A stretch of DNA of 17,119 nucleotides from DASVXQ01 sp036392615 (GTDB lineage: Bacteria; Actinomycetota; CALGFH01), in NCBI GenBank assembly GCA_036392615.1, contig DASVXQ010000104.1, positions 1-17,119 of the forward strand, given 5' to 3'. The notes under the pieces were generated by a model, which was not told where the DNA came from, made no database searches, and saw only the letters and a program-made list of their open reading frames with translations. Every line of letters begins with the position of its first letter. Positions within the stretch are counted from its first letter, which is position 1. The translations under genes were made by a program, and so were the position numbers. Below are positions 1-8,223 of the stretch, piece after piece.

Positions 1-1067
1 GCCAGGACGTCGGCGAGGTCGTAGCTGACGGTCTCCTCCAGCTGGGCGTAGGTGCACGAGCGGGGCTCACGGTCGGGGCGCCAGCGCAGGAACTGGGCGG
101 TATGGCGGAAGCGGCGGCCCTCCAGGTGGTCGTAGCGGACCTCCACGACCCGCTCGGGCCGCAGCGGCACGAACGACAACTCCTTGCCAGGGTTCCAGCG
201 GCTGGTCTCCGAGCCCCGCCAGGCGCCGGCACGGGCCTGCTCCTGATAGCGGGCCCAGTCCCATGGGTGCCCCGCAAAGCTGGTCACCAGCGGCTGCAGC
301 TCGACCAGCAACTGTCGGCGCCGAACCATCGGGAACGCGCCGACCACCCCGACGCTGGCCAGCTCACCCGTGTCGGTGTAGAGCCCAAGCAGCAGCGAGC
401 CGAGCGCGTCGGGGCCGCTCTTGTGCAGCCGGTAGCCGCCGACCACACAGTCGGCGGTCCGAACGTGCTTGACCTTCAACCACCCCCGCCGGTCCGGCTC
501 GTAGACCCCGTCCAGCCGCTTGGCGACCACGCCGTCCAACCCGGCGCCCTCGAACCGTCCCAGCCACTCGAGGGCGAGGCCGTGGTTGGTGGTGGCGGGG
601 GTGAGGTGCACCGGCGGCCCCGCGTGGGCAAGTGCTTCCTCCAGCGCCGCGCGGCGCTGGGTAAAGGGTTGGGCGGTGTAGTCGACGTCACCGACGGCCA
701 GCACGTCGAAGGCGACCAGGCGGGCTGGGGTCTGGGCGGCCAGCAGCCGGATGCGGCTGGCGGCGGGGTGGATGCGCAGCAGCAGCGCGTCGAAGTCCAG
801 CCGCCGGCCGTGCTGGTCGGGGACCACGATCTCGGCGTCGACGACGCATCGGGCGGGCAGGTTGGCCCTGACCGCCTCGACCAGCTCGGGGAAGTAGCGG
901 GTCAGCGGCCGCTCGTTGCGGCTGCCGAGCTGGACCTGGTCGCCGTCGCGGAACACGATCGTGCGGAATCCGTCCCACTTGGGCTCGAAGCTGTAGGGGC
1001 CGTCGGGCAGCTGGCCGATCGGCTTGGCCAGCATCGGCGCGACCGGCGGCATCACCGGCAGGTCCAT
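1..1067 (-). CDS. ligC: ATP-dependent DNA ligase, LigC-type (3' end off the left edge)
   Basis: Seals nicks in duplex DNA by adenylating an active-site lysine with ATP; in actinobacteria LigC-type enzymes belong to the repair ligases that accompany the essential NAD-dependent LigA. The translated minus strand shows motif I KWDGFR with the catalytic Lys at residue 30, motif III VAFDVL, motif IV LDGVVAKRLDGVYEP and motif V WLKVKH, in the right order, followed by an OB-fold-like C-terminal part. About 355 codons are present, close to the usual 350-360 of stand-alone LigC, so little is missing at the left edge. The start chosen is the ATG giving MDLPVMPPVAPMLAKP; the sequence runs straight into the nucleotidyltransferase domain, with no polymerase or nuclease domain as in LigD. 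It is divergent from the secreted protein gene that follows, with a 131-base gap. Family assignment is firm; LigC versus a LigD ligase module is the remaining doubt. Confidence 0.92.
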   Translation of the reverse strand, partial: MDLPVMPPVAPMLAKPIGQLPDGPYSFEPKWDGFRTIVFRDGDQVQLGSRNERPLTRYFPELVEAVRANLPARCVVDAEIVVPDQHGRRLDFDALLLRIHPAASRIRLLAAQTPARLVAFDVLAVGDVDYTAQPFTQRRAALEEALAHAGPPVHLTPATTNHGLALEWLGRFEGAGLDGVVAKRLDGVYEPDRRGWLKVKHVRTADCVVGGYRLHKSGPDALGSLLLGLYTDTGELASVGVVGAFPMVRRRQLLVELQPLVTSFAGHPWDWARYQEQARAGAWRGSETSRWNPGKELSFVPLRPERVVEVRYDHLEGRRFRHTAQFLRWRPDREPRSCTYAQLEETVSYDLADVL

Positions 1068-1198
1068 GCCCCCAGTATCGGGCCTACGGCACCCGGCTGT
1101 GTGCGGCGGGCTGGCCTGGCGCGCGGTTCTGGCGTAAGGGCCTGCCCGGCTGACTCGCTTTGAGCAGCGCCGCCGAATGCCCACAAGGAAGGGTTCAT

Positions 1199-2093
1199 AT
1201 GCGTCCCGCCCCCCTGGTGAACCGAAGCCGCCTGCTGCGCACCGGGCTGATCCTGCTGGTCCTGGCCGGAGTCATGGCGGCGCTGGCCCCGGTCAGCCCC
1301 GCGATGGCCAAACCCCGCCGGGCCCGACATCGCCATCACCCGGATGACCGCCGAGCCGGCCGAGGTCATCACGGGCGACACCGTCTTCCTCACCATCGAC
1401 GTCGCCAACCTTGGCACCGCCCTCGCCGGCGTGACGATGCTGGTCACGCTGCCGCCCACGATGGAGAGCCGGTCGTTCAACGCGCCGGGGCAGGCGTGGG
1501 AATGCGTCTTCCACGCGCCCAGCTGGACGTGCTCCACCGGGCTGGCCCCCGGACAGGTCGCGGAGCCCCTGCACCTCAACGCCGGAGTCGTCGGTGGGAC
1601 CCCCGGGGACGTGCTCACGGTGACCGCCCAGGCCACCACCAGCCGCGAACGGTCCACGACCAACAACAGCGGCCAGGCCAGCATCAACCTCGTCCAGGCG
1701 GGCATCATCCGTGGCACCGTGTGGGTCGACGGGAACGCCGGACCCCTCGACGGGCAGCGCCAGCCCGAAGAGCCCGGCTTTCCGATGCCGCTTGGCGGGA
1801 CGCTGCGGGTGCACAACGAGGACGGCACGACCGTCCTCCCGGACGTCACCGTCAACGATGATGGGAGCTATTCCTATGCGGTCAAGCCCGGCCGGTACTA
1901 CGTCGAGGCTGGCGTGTCCGTGTTCTTCTTCGGCTTCACCACGCCCAACGTCGGCGACGACGCCACCGACTCCGACGTCATCCCGCTCCCGCCGGGCGAC
2001 TTCGACACGGCGGCACGAAGCGAGGTCTTCGACGTGACCGGCGGCTCCCAGACCGTCATCGACGTCGGCGTGATCGAACTCGGCGGTCCATGA
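1199..2093 (+). CDS. Secreted DUF11 / SdrD B-like domain protein, frameshifted after the signal peptide
   Basis: Probably a secreted or surface protein of beta-sandwich domains; no enzymatic motif. The ATG at 1199 follows a good Shine-Dalgarno AAGGAAGGG (1185-1193) and opens a typical signal peptide (Arg-rich start, LILLVLAGVMAALAP core, cleavage near PAMA). The mature part is in the next frame: from 1323 it reads PDIAITRMTAEPAEVITGD, a standard DUF11 opening, then to about 1690 a DUF11 domain, then an SdrD B/Cna B-like domain beginning GTVWVDGNAG and containing the signature GDDATDSDV. Removing one C from the CCCC run at 1313-1316 joins the two as AMAKPAGPDIAITRM, so an extra base is the simplest explanation (sequencing error or a broken gene). 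No LPXTG or C-terminal membrane anchor is seen, so the product would be released or loosely held. Without the frameshift correction only the 1344-2093 part is open. Confidence 0.75.
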
Positions 2094-2171
2094 CCGACGG
2101 AGCTCAGCGCGAGCCCGCCCTCAGGCCACCGCCAGCGAGGACCCGCGGGCACCGACTGGGCACACGCACCG

Positions 2172-3821
2172 CTACACGATCTGCGATCCGTTCGAGCTGG
2201 CGGCGGGAGACTCGCCGTCCCGCCTGATGAGCTGTTGGCGATCCAGCTCGACCAGAATGACCGTGGTCGGCCCCGGCACGACAGCAAGACGTCCACCGGC
2301 TACCATCTCGACCCATTCCCGCATGCTGTCCACGGCGGCGGTCCGCAGCCTTGGCTGCTCCGACCCGTCACCGTGAACGGCGATGGACAGCCTGAGATAG
2401 TGGCCCTCGGAGTCGAGCGAGAGCAGGATTCTGTCGATCGGATGGCCGTCCCTGTCGATACTGCTCAGGGCCTCACGTGCCACGTGGTACAGGACCCGTT
2501 GCAGGTAGGGCGGAAGAGTCTCGACGATGTCTTCCTGGTTGGCCTCGACGGCGCACGGCACCCCACTGGTGGCAGTGAACGACTCCGCCTGGCTGGTGAT
2601 CGCCCCGATCAATCCCAGCTGCTCGAGGGCTGCCGAGCGCAGGATTCCCAGTTGCGCGCGCATGTGGTGAATCTGCTGGGTGAGGCCATCCTCCAACTCT
2701 TGAAGGATCTCATCCGCCCGCACCGGGTCAGTCTGCGATGTGTACGTCCGCGCCAGTCCCAGCTTGCCCATTGCGCCGTTCAGCCAGCGGATCGGTCCGT
2801 CCTCCAGGTCGCGGGCGACGCGCGCCTGCTCGCCCTGCCTGACATGCAATATGCGGTCGACGGAGCGGGCACGCTCCCTGCCGATGGTGACCTGGCTGGA
2901 CAGGTCCCACATTCGGGCCGCGGCGAGCACGAACAGCACCGCCGCCATGGAGGCGATCATTCCGGTGTCGATGGTGACGCCGCGAGCCCACTGCACAGTC
3001 AGGACGACCGGTGCGAGCAGGGCCGCAGCGCCAATGAACAGCAGGCGAGGTCTCGTCAGGCGCACAGTGGGCTGTTCGGGGGTCGACAACGCCACCATCG
3101 ACGGGTGCAGCGCGGCCGCGCCCCAGCAGACGTAGAACACGATCCAGCCAAGATCAACCGGGCCGCCCACCTGCCACGTCCCGTTGAACTGCTGGAAGAC
3201 GAACAGGGAGTCGGCGGCCAGCACGCCCACGATGGCGGTGGCGACCAGCCACCAAGCGAGGGTGCGGCGGCCGGTGCCGATCGCCAGCCGGACCGCCACA
3301 GCCAGCAGCAGCACGTCCCCAAGCGGGTAGGCGACCGCGACGAGTCGCTGCAACAGCGGCATGTCAGCACGGACGTACGGGCTGATCAGAAAGGTCCAGG
3401 ACAGCAGCCCGATCCCGATGGTGATCATGGCCGCGTCGATCAGGCTGGCGGCGTCGCGGCCGGGGCTGCGCCGGCGGATGAGCAGCAGCAGCCCGGCGAT
3501 CAGGAGCGGGTAGGTGAGCAGGTAGCAGAGGTCGACGATGGATGGGAACACCTGCCCGGAGTGCAACACCCGCACCCTGACGTTGTAGAGCGTGTCGCCA
3601 GCGGTCAGGGAGATCTGCGCGGCGGCCATCAGGTACCACGCAGCAGGGCTCGCAGGCCGATGCCACCGTGTTCCCAGCACAATCGCGGCGGCCGATGCTA
3701 CGCCGATGACCGGCCAGACGACCAGCTTCGCGGCGCTCGGTGGGGCAAGATAGTAGGCCGCGGCCAACACGACCCCGACGCCGAGAAACAGGCGCCAACT
3801 TGCCCGCTTCAGGTGCGACAT
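2172..3821 (-). CDS. 10-TM sensor with degenerate histidine-kinase module (H-box His replaced by Glu)
   Basis: A 549-residue membrane sensor. Roughly ten hydrophobic segments fill residues 11-302, of the kind seen in actinobacterial integral-membrane GGDEF/EAL and kinase proteins (segments such as LLTYPLLIAGLLLLIRRR and AYPLGDVLLLAVAVRL). Residues 313-405 look like a HisKA_3 dimerisation helix pair and 440-527 like an HATPase_c domain. The H-box that normally reads ELHDG is DLEDG at 338-342, so Glu340 stands where the phosphorylated His should be; the N-box Asn is Ser (REALSS, 449-454), and no clear DxGxG is present. The C-terminal SMREWVEMVAGGRLAVVPGPTT still resembles the GMRERVELLGGRLEVESAPGGGTT end of NarL-type kinases. 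I infer a pseudokinase that signals without autophosphorylation or regulates a partner. The ATG at 3821 is preceded by AAGGTGA at a spacing of about 7; an upstream in-frame ATG at 3890 lacks such a site. No response regulator gene is adjacent. Confidence 0.82.
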   Translation of the reverse strand: MSHLKRASWRLFLGVGVVLAAAYYLAPPSAAKLVVWPVIGVASAAAIVLGTRWHRPASPAAWYLMAAAQISLTAGDTLYNVRVRVLHSGQVFPSIVDLCYLLTYPLLIAGLLLLIRRRSPGRDAASLIDAAMITIGIGLLSWTFLISPYVRADMPLLQRLVAVAYPLGDVLLLAVAVRLAIGTGRRTLAWWLVATAIVGVLAADSLFVFQQFNGTWQVGGPVDLGWIVFYVCWGAAALHPSMVALSTPEQPTVRLTRPRLLFIGAAALLAPVVLTVQWARGVTIDTGMIASMAAVLFVLAAARMWDLSSQVTIGRERARSVDRILHVRQGEQARVARDLEDGPIRWLNGAMGKLGLARTYTSQTDPVRADEILQELEDGLTQQIHHMRAQLGILRSAALEQLGLIGAITSQAESFTATSGVPCAVEANQEDIVETLPPYLQRVLYHVAREALSSIDRDGHPIDRILLSLDSEGHYLRLSIAVHGDGSEQPRLRTAAVDSMREWVEMVAGGRLAVVPGPTTVILVELDRQQLIRRDGESPAASSNGSQIV

Positions 3822-3974
3822 TGTCGATTCACCTTGATTTGACCGAATGCGCAGCATACCTCCGGGTGCCAGATAGTGTACGGTCGCCACACTGCCATAA
3901 CCGGGCGCCCCCGATCACAGACAGCTGCCCAAGCAGGCACCCGTCGATGGGATCGTAAGGGGAACTGGTTGCTG

Positions 3975-4724
3975 ATGCGGGTCTTCTCACTGGCGGAGCG
4001 TCCCGAGTTGACCGCTGCGAGCCAGCAGGTCATCGCGGACGGCTGGCCGGCATTCATCCTTGCGAGCGCCGTCGCGGCCAGGCTGTGGCCGCGCGTCCTC
4101 GCCGAGCACCCCTCCTACCAGGTCGTGCTGGTCGACGAGGCCTCCGACAGCGTCATCGGCACGGGCCACAGCCTGCCGCTGGTCTGGGATGGAACCTTCG
4201 CGGATCTGCCCAGTGGATGGGACGCCGCGGTGGAGCAGGCGATCGCCGATCATGACCGCGGCGTGCCGGCGACCGCGGCTGTCGGGTTGTCGGCCACCGT
4301 GGCGGTCAGCCACCGTGGTCAGCAGCTCAGCCGTCATCTCATCAAGGCGTTGCGCCGGGTCGCCGCTGAGCACGGCCACCAGGCGCTCGTGCTGCCGGTG
4401 CGGCCCAATCGCAAGAGCGCCTACCCGTGCATCCCAATGGAGTCGTACATCACCTGGACGACCGCTGATGAGCTGCCTTTCGATCCGTGGCTGCGGGTCC
4501 ACGCCCGGCTGGGCGGCAAGATCCTTGGCGTCTGTCCGGAGTCGATGCAAATCACCGCGACCGTGCAGCAGTGGGAGACATGGACTGGTCTGCCGCTTCC
4601 CGCAGCCGGCAGATACGTGGTGCCAGACGGACTTGTCCCAGTGCAGGTCGACGAGCAAGGGATTGGCACCTACGTCGAACCCAACGTATGGATGGCCCAC
4701 CACCTGCAAGAAACGGCAGGCTGA
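3975..4724 (+). CDS. GNAT-like acetyltransferase family protein
   Basis: A 249-residue cytosolic protein of an actinobacterial family usually annotated as GNAT N-acetyltransferase; substrate unknown. The acetyl-CoA binding region is recognisable around residues 110-140: a beta strand GLSATVAVSHRG followed by RGQQLSRHLIKALRRVA, corresponding to motif A (R/Q-x-x-G-x-G/A) in a variant form. Downstream, LPVRPNRKSAYPCIPMESY, FDPWLRVHARLGG and YVEPNVWMAHH are conserved features I associate with this family rather than with generic GNATs. The start is ambiguous: ATG at 3975 is 12 bases behind AAGGGG (3957-3962), while TTG at 3969, two codons earlier, has the better 6-base spacing. It is divergent from the sensor gene (about 150-base gap) and lies 143 bases before the M1 peptidase gene, in the same direction. 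The distorted motif A (QQ in place of xG) is the main doubt about catalytic activity. Confidence 0.78.
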   Translation: MRVFSLAERPELTAASQQVIADGWPAFILASAVAARLWPRVLAEHPSYQVVLVDEASDSVIGTGHSLPLVWDGTFADLPSGWDAAVEQAIADHDRGVPATAAVGLSATVAVSHRGQQLSRHLIKALRRVAAEHGHQALVLPVRPNRKSAYPCIPMESYITWTTADELPFDPWLRVHARLGGKILGVCPESMQITATVQQWETWTGLPLPAAGRYVVPDGLVPVQVDEQGIGTYVEPNVWMAHHLQETAG

Positions 4725-4867
4725 CGGGCCACCCATCTTGCCGTCGCGGAACGCGATCGTGCGGCGCACCGACACAATTGAGGTCTTCTCCCACTACCTC
4801 CCAAAGAGTACATTGCCGGACGACCGAGATTTCTGAGGCTCCGATGAGAGCTCGGAAGGGGGATGGC

Positions 4868-6508
4868 ATGGGCGTCCGGCGTGCACGGGCCGCCATCGTC
4901 GTGGCGGCGTTCATGGCATGCACGCTCTTGACCACCACGCTGGCTGCGGCAGGCACGGCTGGTCGGCCTGGCGGCCACACCGGAAGCAACAGACGATGCC
5001 ACGCTGGCGCTTCGGGCGTTGGCGACGACTACTACCCGGTTTACGGCAACGGCGGCTACGACGTCGCGCACTACCTGTTGAAGGTGTCCTACGAGCCGGC
5101 GACAAATCGCCTTGTCGGCGTGGCGACGATCTTCGCGCGGGCGACCGAGAACCTGTGCAGCTTCAACCTCGATTTCCAGGGGATGACGGTGCGCTCGGTG
5201 GTGGTCGACGGCAAGCGGGCGGCCTGGTCCCGCAGCCAGGACCACGAGCTGACCGTCACGCCGGGTCACGCCCTGAAGAAGGGCCGGCGGTTCACCACCG
5301 TGGTCCGCTATGACGGCGTGCCGAGGACCCAGCAGATCATCCTCGGTCCCGACTTCTCGATCGAGGCCGGATTCATGCACACCGACGACGGCGCGGTCAT
5401 CGCCGGCGAGCCCGAGGTGGCCGCCAACTGGTTCCCGGTCAACGACCACCCGATCGACAAGGCCTCCTACACCTTCGTGGTCACCGTACCGGCCGGCCTG
5501 GAGGTGGTGGGCAACGGGCGCCTCGTCGCGCATACGACCCACGGCCGCTCGACCACCTGGATCTGGAACGCGCCGGAGCCGATGGCCTCCTACCTGGCCA
5601 CGGCGACCATGGGGCAGTTCGACCTGCACACCTACCGGACGGCTTCCGGGCTGCGGATGTACGACGCGATCGACCCGGACCTGTTCAAGGAGCAGGTCGA
5701 CCCCGACGACCCGGCCTCGCCGACCTTCGGTGAAATCGCGGAGGGCTCGCTCGCGCGCCAAGGAGAGATTCTGGACTTCCTTTCCCAGCAGTTCGGAGCC
5801 CCCTACCCGTTCTCCACCGGCGGCGGGATCGTCGACGACTACGACAACCTGCTCTTCGCCCTCGAGAACCAGACCCGGACGGTCTACTCCAAGTTCTTCT
5901 TCACCGATTCGATCAGCGGCGACTCGGTGGTGGTCCACGAGAACGCGCACCAGTGGTTCGGCGACAGCGTGGCGCTGGCCAAGTGGAAGCACGTCTGGCT
6001 CAACGAGGGCTTCGCCACCTACGCCGAGTGGCTCTGGAGCCAGCACGAGGATCTGGGGACCACCCAGGAGATCTTCGACGCCCTCTACAACGGGATCCCG
6101 GCGGACGACCCGCTCTGGCAGGTGGTCATCGGTGACCCCACCGTCACGTTCCTGTTCGACAACGCCGTCTACCTGCGGGGGGCCATGACCCTCCAGGTGC
6201 TGCGCAACCAGGTCGGCGACCGCGACTTCTTCCGGATCTTGCGGGCCTGGGCGAGGACGAAAGCCGGCGGCAACGGCACCACTGACCAGTTCATCGCCCT
6301 GGCCGAGCGCATCTCCGGCCAGCAGCTCGACGATCTGTTCCGGACCTGGCTGTTCACCGCCGGCAAGCCGGCGCTGGACGCGGTCGGCGCGACGCAGGCG
6401 ACCGCTCGCGTGGCAGCCACGGCCTCGGGCGGCGCTGCACGGATCCCTCCGGCCGCCGCCATGCTGCTCGAGCGCGTCTCGAAGGGTGCGTTGCCCCTGC
6501 GCCGCTGA
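4868..6508 (+). CDS. Secreted M1-family zinc metallopeptidase (aminopeptidase N-like)
   Basis: An exported 546-residue metallopeptidase. The signal peptide (RRAR, then AAIVVAAFMACTLLTTTLAAAG) ends near residue 30. An N-terminal beta-saddle domain (about 60-250) is followed by the gluzincin domain. The zinc site is complete: HENAH with His357, Glu358 and His361, and Glu380 in NEGFATYAEW, 18 residues after the second His, as in M1. Tyr435 in VYLRGAMTLQVLR fits the transition-state tyrosine. In place of the usual GAMEN exopeptidase motif the sequence has LLFALENQTR (328-337), a variant I associate with secreted actinobacterial M1 proteins. The large C-terminal helical domain of PepN is absent, so this is the short form. 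The start at 4868 has AAGGGGG 5 bases upstream; ATG 4844 is also in frame but has no good site. A strong hairpin follows the stop codon. Role inferred: extracellular peptide degradation. Confidence 0.92.
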   Translation: MGVRRARAAIVVAAFMACTLLTTTLAAAGTAGRPGGHTGSNRRCHAGASGVGDDYYPVYGNGGYDVAHYLLKVSYEPATNRLVGVATIFARATENLCSFNLDFQGMTVRSVVVDGKRAAWSRSQDHELTVTPGHALKKGRRFTTVVRYDGVPRTQQIILGPDFSIEAGFMHTDDGAVIAGEPEVAANWFPVNDHPIDKASYTFVVTVPAGLEVVGNGRLVAHTTHGRSTTWIWNAPEPMASYLATATMGQFDLHTYRTASGLRMYDAIDPDLFKEQVDPDDPASPTFGEIAEGSLARQGEILDFLSQQFGAPYPFSTGGGIVDDYDNLLFALENQTRTVYSKFFFTDSISGDSVVVHENAHQWFGDSVALAKWKHVWLNEGFATYAEWLWSQHEDLGTTQEIFDALYNGIPADDPLWQVVIGDPTVTFLFDNAVYLRGAMTLQVLRNQVGDRDFFRILRAWARTKAGGNGTTDQFIALAERISGQQLDDLFRTWLFTAGKPALDAVGATQATARVAATASGGAARIPPAAAMLLERVSKGALPLRR

Positions 6509-6529
6509 TCGCGATCTCCGGCGGGACAC

Positions 6530-6558
6530 GGCCCCGGCGGGCGTCTGCCGCCGGGGCC
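6530..6558 (+). terminator. Hairpin terminator behind the M1 peptidase
   Basis: A perfect 11-bp GC stem (GGCCCCGGCGG / CCGCCGGGGCC) with a 7-base loop begins 21 bases after the peptidase stop codon. No T run follows, which is common for terminators in high-GC actinobacteria. Confidence 0.7.
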
Positions 6559-7075
6559 GATCCGCGCTGCGTCCGATGTGCTCGCCGTTGCGCCTGGTCT
6601 CGTACAGCACGGTGATCATGCAATGGATCCCCGGGTGCTCAGGAGCCTAGGCGGCGGTCCGGGGGCCGGCTCGACGGTGCTGGCGGAGGTGCTGGTCCTC
6701 GACAGCCTGCTGGGTCCGCAGCGGCCCGTGCTGTCTGGGTGGCGGTTGGCCCGGACGCCGAGCGGTTCCCGCCGGCCCGTGTACCCGCCCGGAAAGGCTC
6801 GGCCCGTTCGGCTGTCTCGCTGCCCGCTGTACGGGTTCGTGGATGCCACCGGCCGTGGCTGCGGAGCGGTGTTCACCTGCGAGGTGCCCTACCAGGGCTG
6901 AGTGCCCCGTCACCCAGCGGACGGGGGAGCGGCCAGGGAGGTGATCTTCAGCCTCCGGCTGGACCGCTGGCAGTACTGACACATCTCTGCGCCGTCGGGG
7001 CCGCTGGAACCCGCGGTTCGACTTCTCCCTGATGCTCCGTCTGGCTGCCTGTCGCAGGATAGCCATAGGAGGAGC
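6559..7075. other. Stretch without a supportable gene
   Basis: Open frames exist on both strands (for example plus 6578-6901), but their composition is Arg/Pro/Gly-rich and none shows a recognisable motif. The stretch contains one copy of a 25-bp dispersed repeat (6940-6964) and, at 7067-7072, an AGGAGG site just before the HIT gene. A short minus-strand frame reading MCQYCQRSSRRLKIT crosses the repeat; its CxxC is suggestive, but the frame is too short to call. Confidence 0.4.
6940..6964. repeat. Dispersed 25-bp repeat, copy 1
   Basis: Matches 10418-10442 at 23 of 25 positions, including an exact 18-base core GATCTTCAGCCTCCGGCT (6943-6960 and 10421-10438). The core contains the small inverted repeat AGCC/GGCT. 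In the minus-strand frame both copies encode RSSRRLKI. Confidence 0.7.
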
Positions 7076-7630
7076 TTGCACTGCGAGCGCTACGGCCTAC
7101 GCCGCAACGTTGTGAAACCACCTCAGACTTCTGCCCATGAGTGTCTAGCGCACGGGAGGTCCAAGACGAGCGGGACATGGCCTTCGGACTGGACCGAACG
7201 CCTGCGGGGCAAAGACTGCCCGATGTGCGCGCCGGACCGTCCAGACGAAGACGAGCACGGCATCCGCATCCGCGCCGGTCGCTACAGCGACGCGTACCTA
7301 CAGCGGACCACCTGGCAACTCGGCTACACCGTCGTCATCTGGCGCGGTCGCCATGTCGCCGAGCCGACCGAGTTGAGTGACGAGGAAGCCGGTGGCTACT
7401 GGCTGGAGATCCTCCAGGTGGCTGCGGCCCTCCAGCGCCATTACCAACCGGTCAAGATGAACTATCAGACCCTCGGCAACGCCGTGCCGCACCTGCATAC
7501 CCACCTGGTGCCGCGGTTCGCCCAGGACCCGGCGCCCGGTCGGCCGCTGCCGTTCCCGGAAGGGGAGAGGCCCAAGCTGCCCGAGGAAGCACTTCGCCGG
7601 GATGCTCTCGCCGTACGCTCCCTACTCTGA
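7076..7630 (+). CDS. HIT-family nucleotide hydrolase/transferase-like protein
   Basis: Histidine-triad proteins hydrolyse or transfer nucleotidyl groups from compounds such as AMP-lysine, Ap4A or other nucleotide conjugates. The triad HLHTHLVPR is present near residue 150, preceded by KMNYQTLGNAVPH, exactly as in HIT enzymes; the N-terminal CPMC at about 48-51 is the common zinc-type Cys pair of this subgroup, and GYTVVIWRGRHVAEPTELSDEE is the typical central strand-helix. The start is uncertain: the frame is open back to TTG 7076, which sits only 3 bases behind AGGAGG (7067-7072), and the first 35 or so residues do not look like HIT. A later in-frame start near the WTERLRGKDCPMC segment is possible, but I see no ATG/GTG there. 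The next gene begins 9 bases after the stop codon, so the two are likely cotranscribed. Confidence 0.85.
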   Translation: MHCERYGLRRNVVKPPQTSAHECLAHGRSKTSGTWPSDWTERLRGKDCPMCAPDRPDEDEHGIRIRAGRYSDAYLQRTTWQLGYTVVIWRGRHVAEPTELSDEEAGGYWLEILQVAAALQRHYQPVKMNYQTLGNAVPHLHTHLVPRFAQDPAPGRPLPFPEGERPKLPEEALRRDALAVRSLL

Positions 7631-7639
7631 GCGAGTCAG

Positions 7640-8116
7640 ATGATCCTGTGGATCAACGGAACCTTCGGGGCCGGCAAGACCAGCACCGCAGTGGAGGCCG
7701 CTTTGCCTGAACAGCTAGTTTCCGACGCCGACCACCTCTCGCTGTCACGGCTGGTGGTTGAGATCGCCTGGCGGATTGACCACGATCAGGCTGACCGGGT
7801 CTGGGAGCTCTTCGTGGCCGACGGCGTCCTCGACACCAGCGGCACGCCGCTGCTTGGCCACGACGCCATCCGCAATTGGGGCCGGGCGCGCGTCGCCTCG
7901 ACCGTGCGGACAAGGCACATCTGTTCGGGCATGCGGTTCATCGACCGCGGCAACGGCCGGGCGACAGGCAGCACCCTGCTCACGGTGTTCATGCATGACG
8001 GCGAGGGACGAGGCCCGGCTGTCCCGGCGGTCGTCGGCGAAGACACCGACGAATTCGTCCGCACCGACGCCGGATGGCGATTCGCATCACGCACGTTCGA
8101 GACCTTGTTCGCCTGA
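7640..8116 (+). CDS. P-loop kinase stub joined to a SnoaL-like domain
   Basis: As read from ATG 7640 the protein (158 aa) starts MILWINGTFGAGKTSTA, a complete Walker A (residues 7-14) of the TmrB/AAA_33-type small-molecule kinases, but all later kinase motifs are missing. From about residue 28 (VSDADHLSLSRLVVEIAWRID) to the end it is a SnoaL/NTF2-like domain of normal length (RVWELFVADGVLD, GWRFASRTFETLF); this fold serves as polyketide cyclase, ketosteroid-isomerase-like enzyme or small-ligand binder. An internal TTG at 7703 lies 5 bases behind GGAGG (7693-7697) and would yield a normal 137-aa SnoaL-like protein beginning MPEQLVSDADHL. I therefore suspect the true gene is 7703-8116 and that 7640-7702 is the 5' remnant of a kinase gene that once followed the HIT gene. 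Specific substrate unknown. Confidence 0.75.
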   Translation: MILWINGTFGAGKTSTAVEAALPEQLVSDADHLSLSRLVVEIAWRIDHDQADRVWELFVADGVLDTSGTPLLGHDAIRNWGRARVASTVRTRHICSGMRFIDRGNGRATGSTLLTVFMHDGEGRGPAVPAVVGEDTDEFVRTDAGWRFASRTFETLFA

Positions 8117-8223
8117 GCCTTCGCCGACGGACGCGCTCGGCAATTCCAGCAGGCCAGGCGGCACACGCTCGTTCAGAGAAGCAGGCGTCGCCGTCGGCGC
8201 CAGCCGATCGGGCTGAGAGGACT

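Noticed and set aside
102..1163. Plus-strand open frame of 353 codons over the ligase
   Set aside because: Mirror of the ligase codons; the minus strand shows all ligase motifs.
2235..3842. Long plus-strand open frame opposite the sensor gene
   Set aside because: Antisense shadow of a well-supported membrane protein; Arg/Gln/Asp-rich with no motif.
4670..6619. Long minus-strand open frame opposite the M1 peptidase
   Set aside because: Composition is low-complexity and the plus strand has a complete, motif-rich peptidase.
6578..6901. Plus-strand 107-codon frame after the peptidase terminator
   Set aside because: No motif, no good ribosome site, and Arg/Pro/Gly-rich composition; not enough to call a gene.
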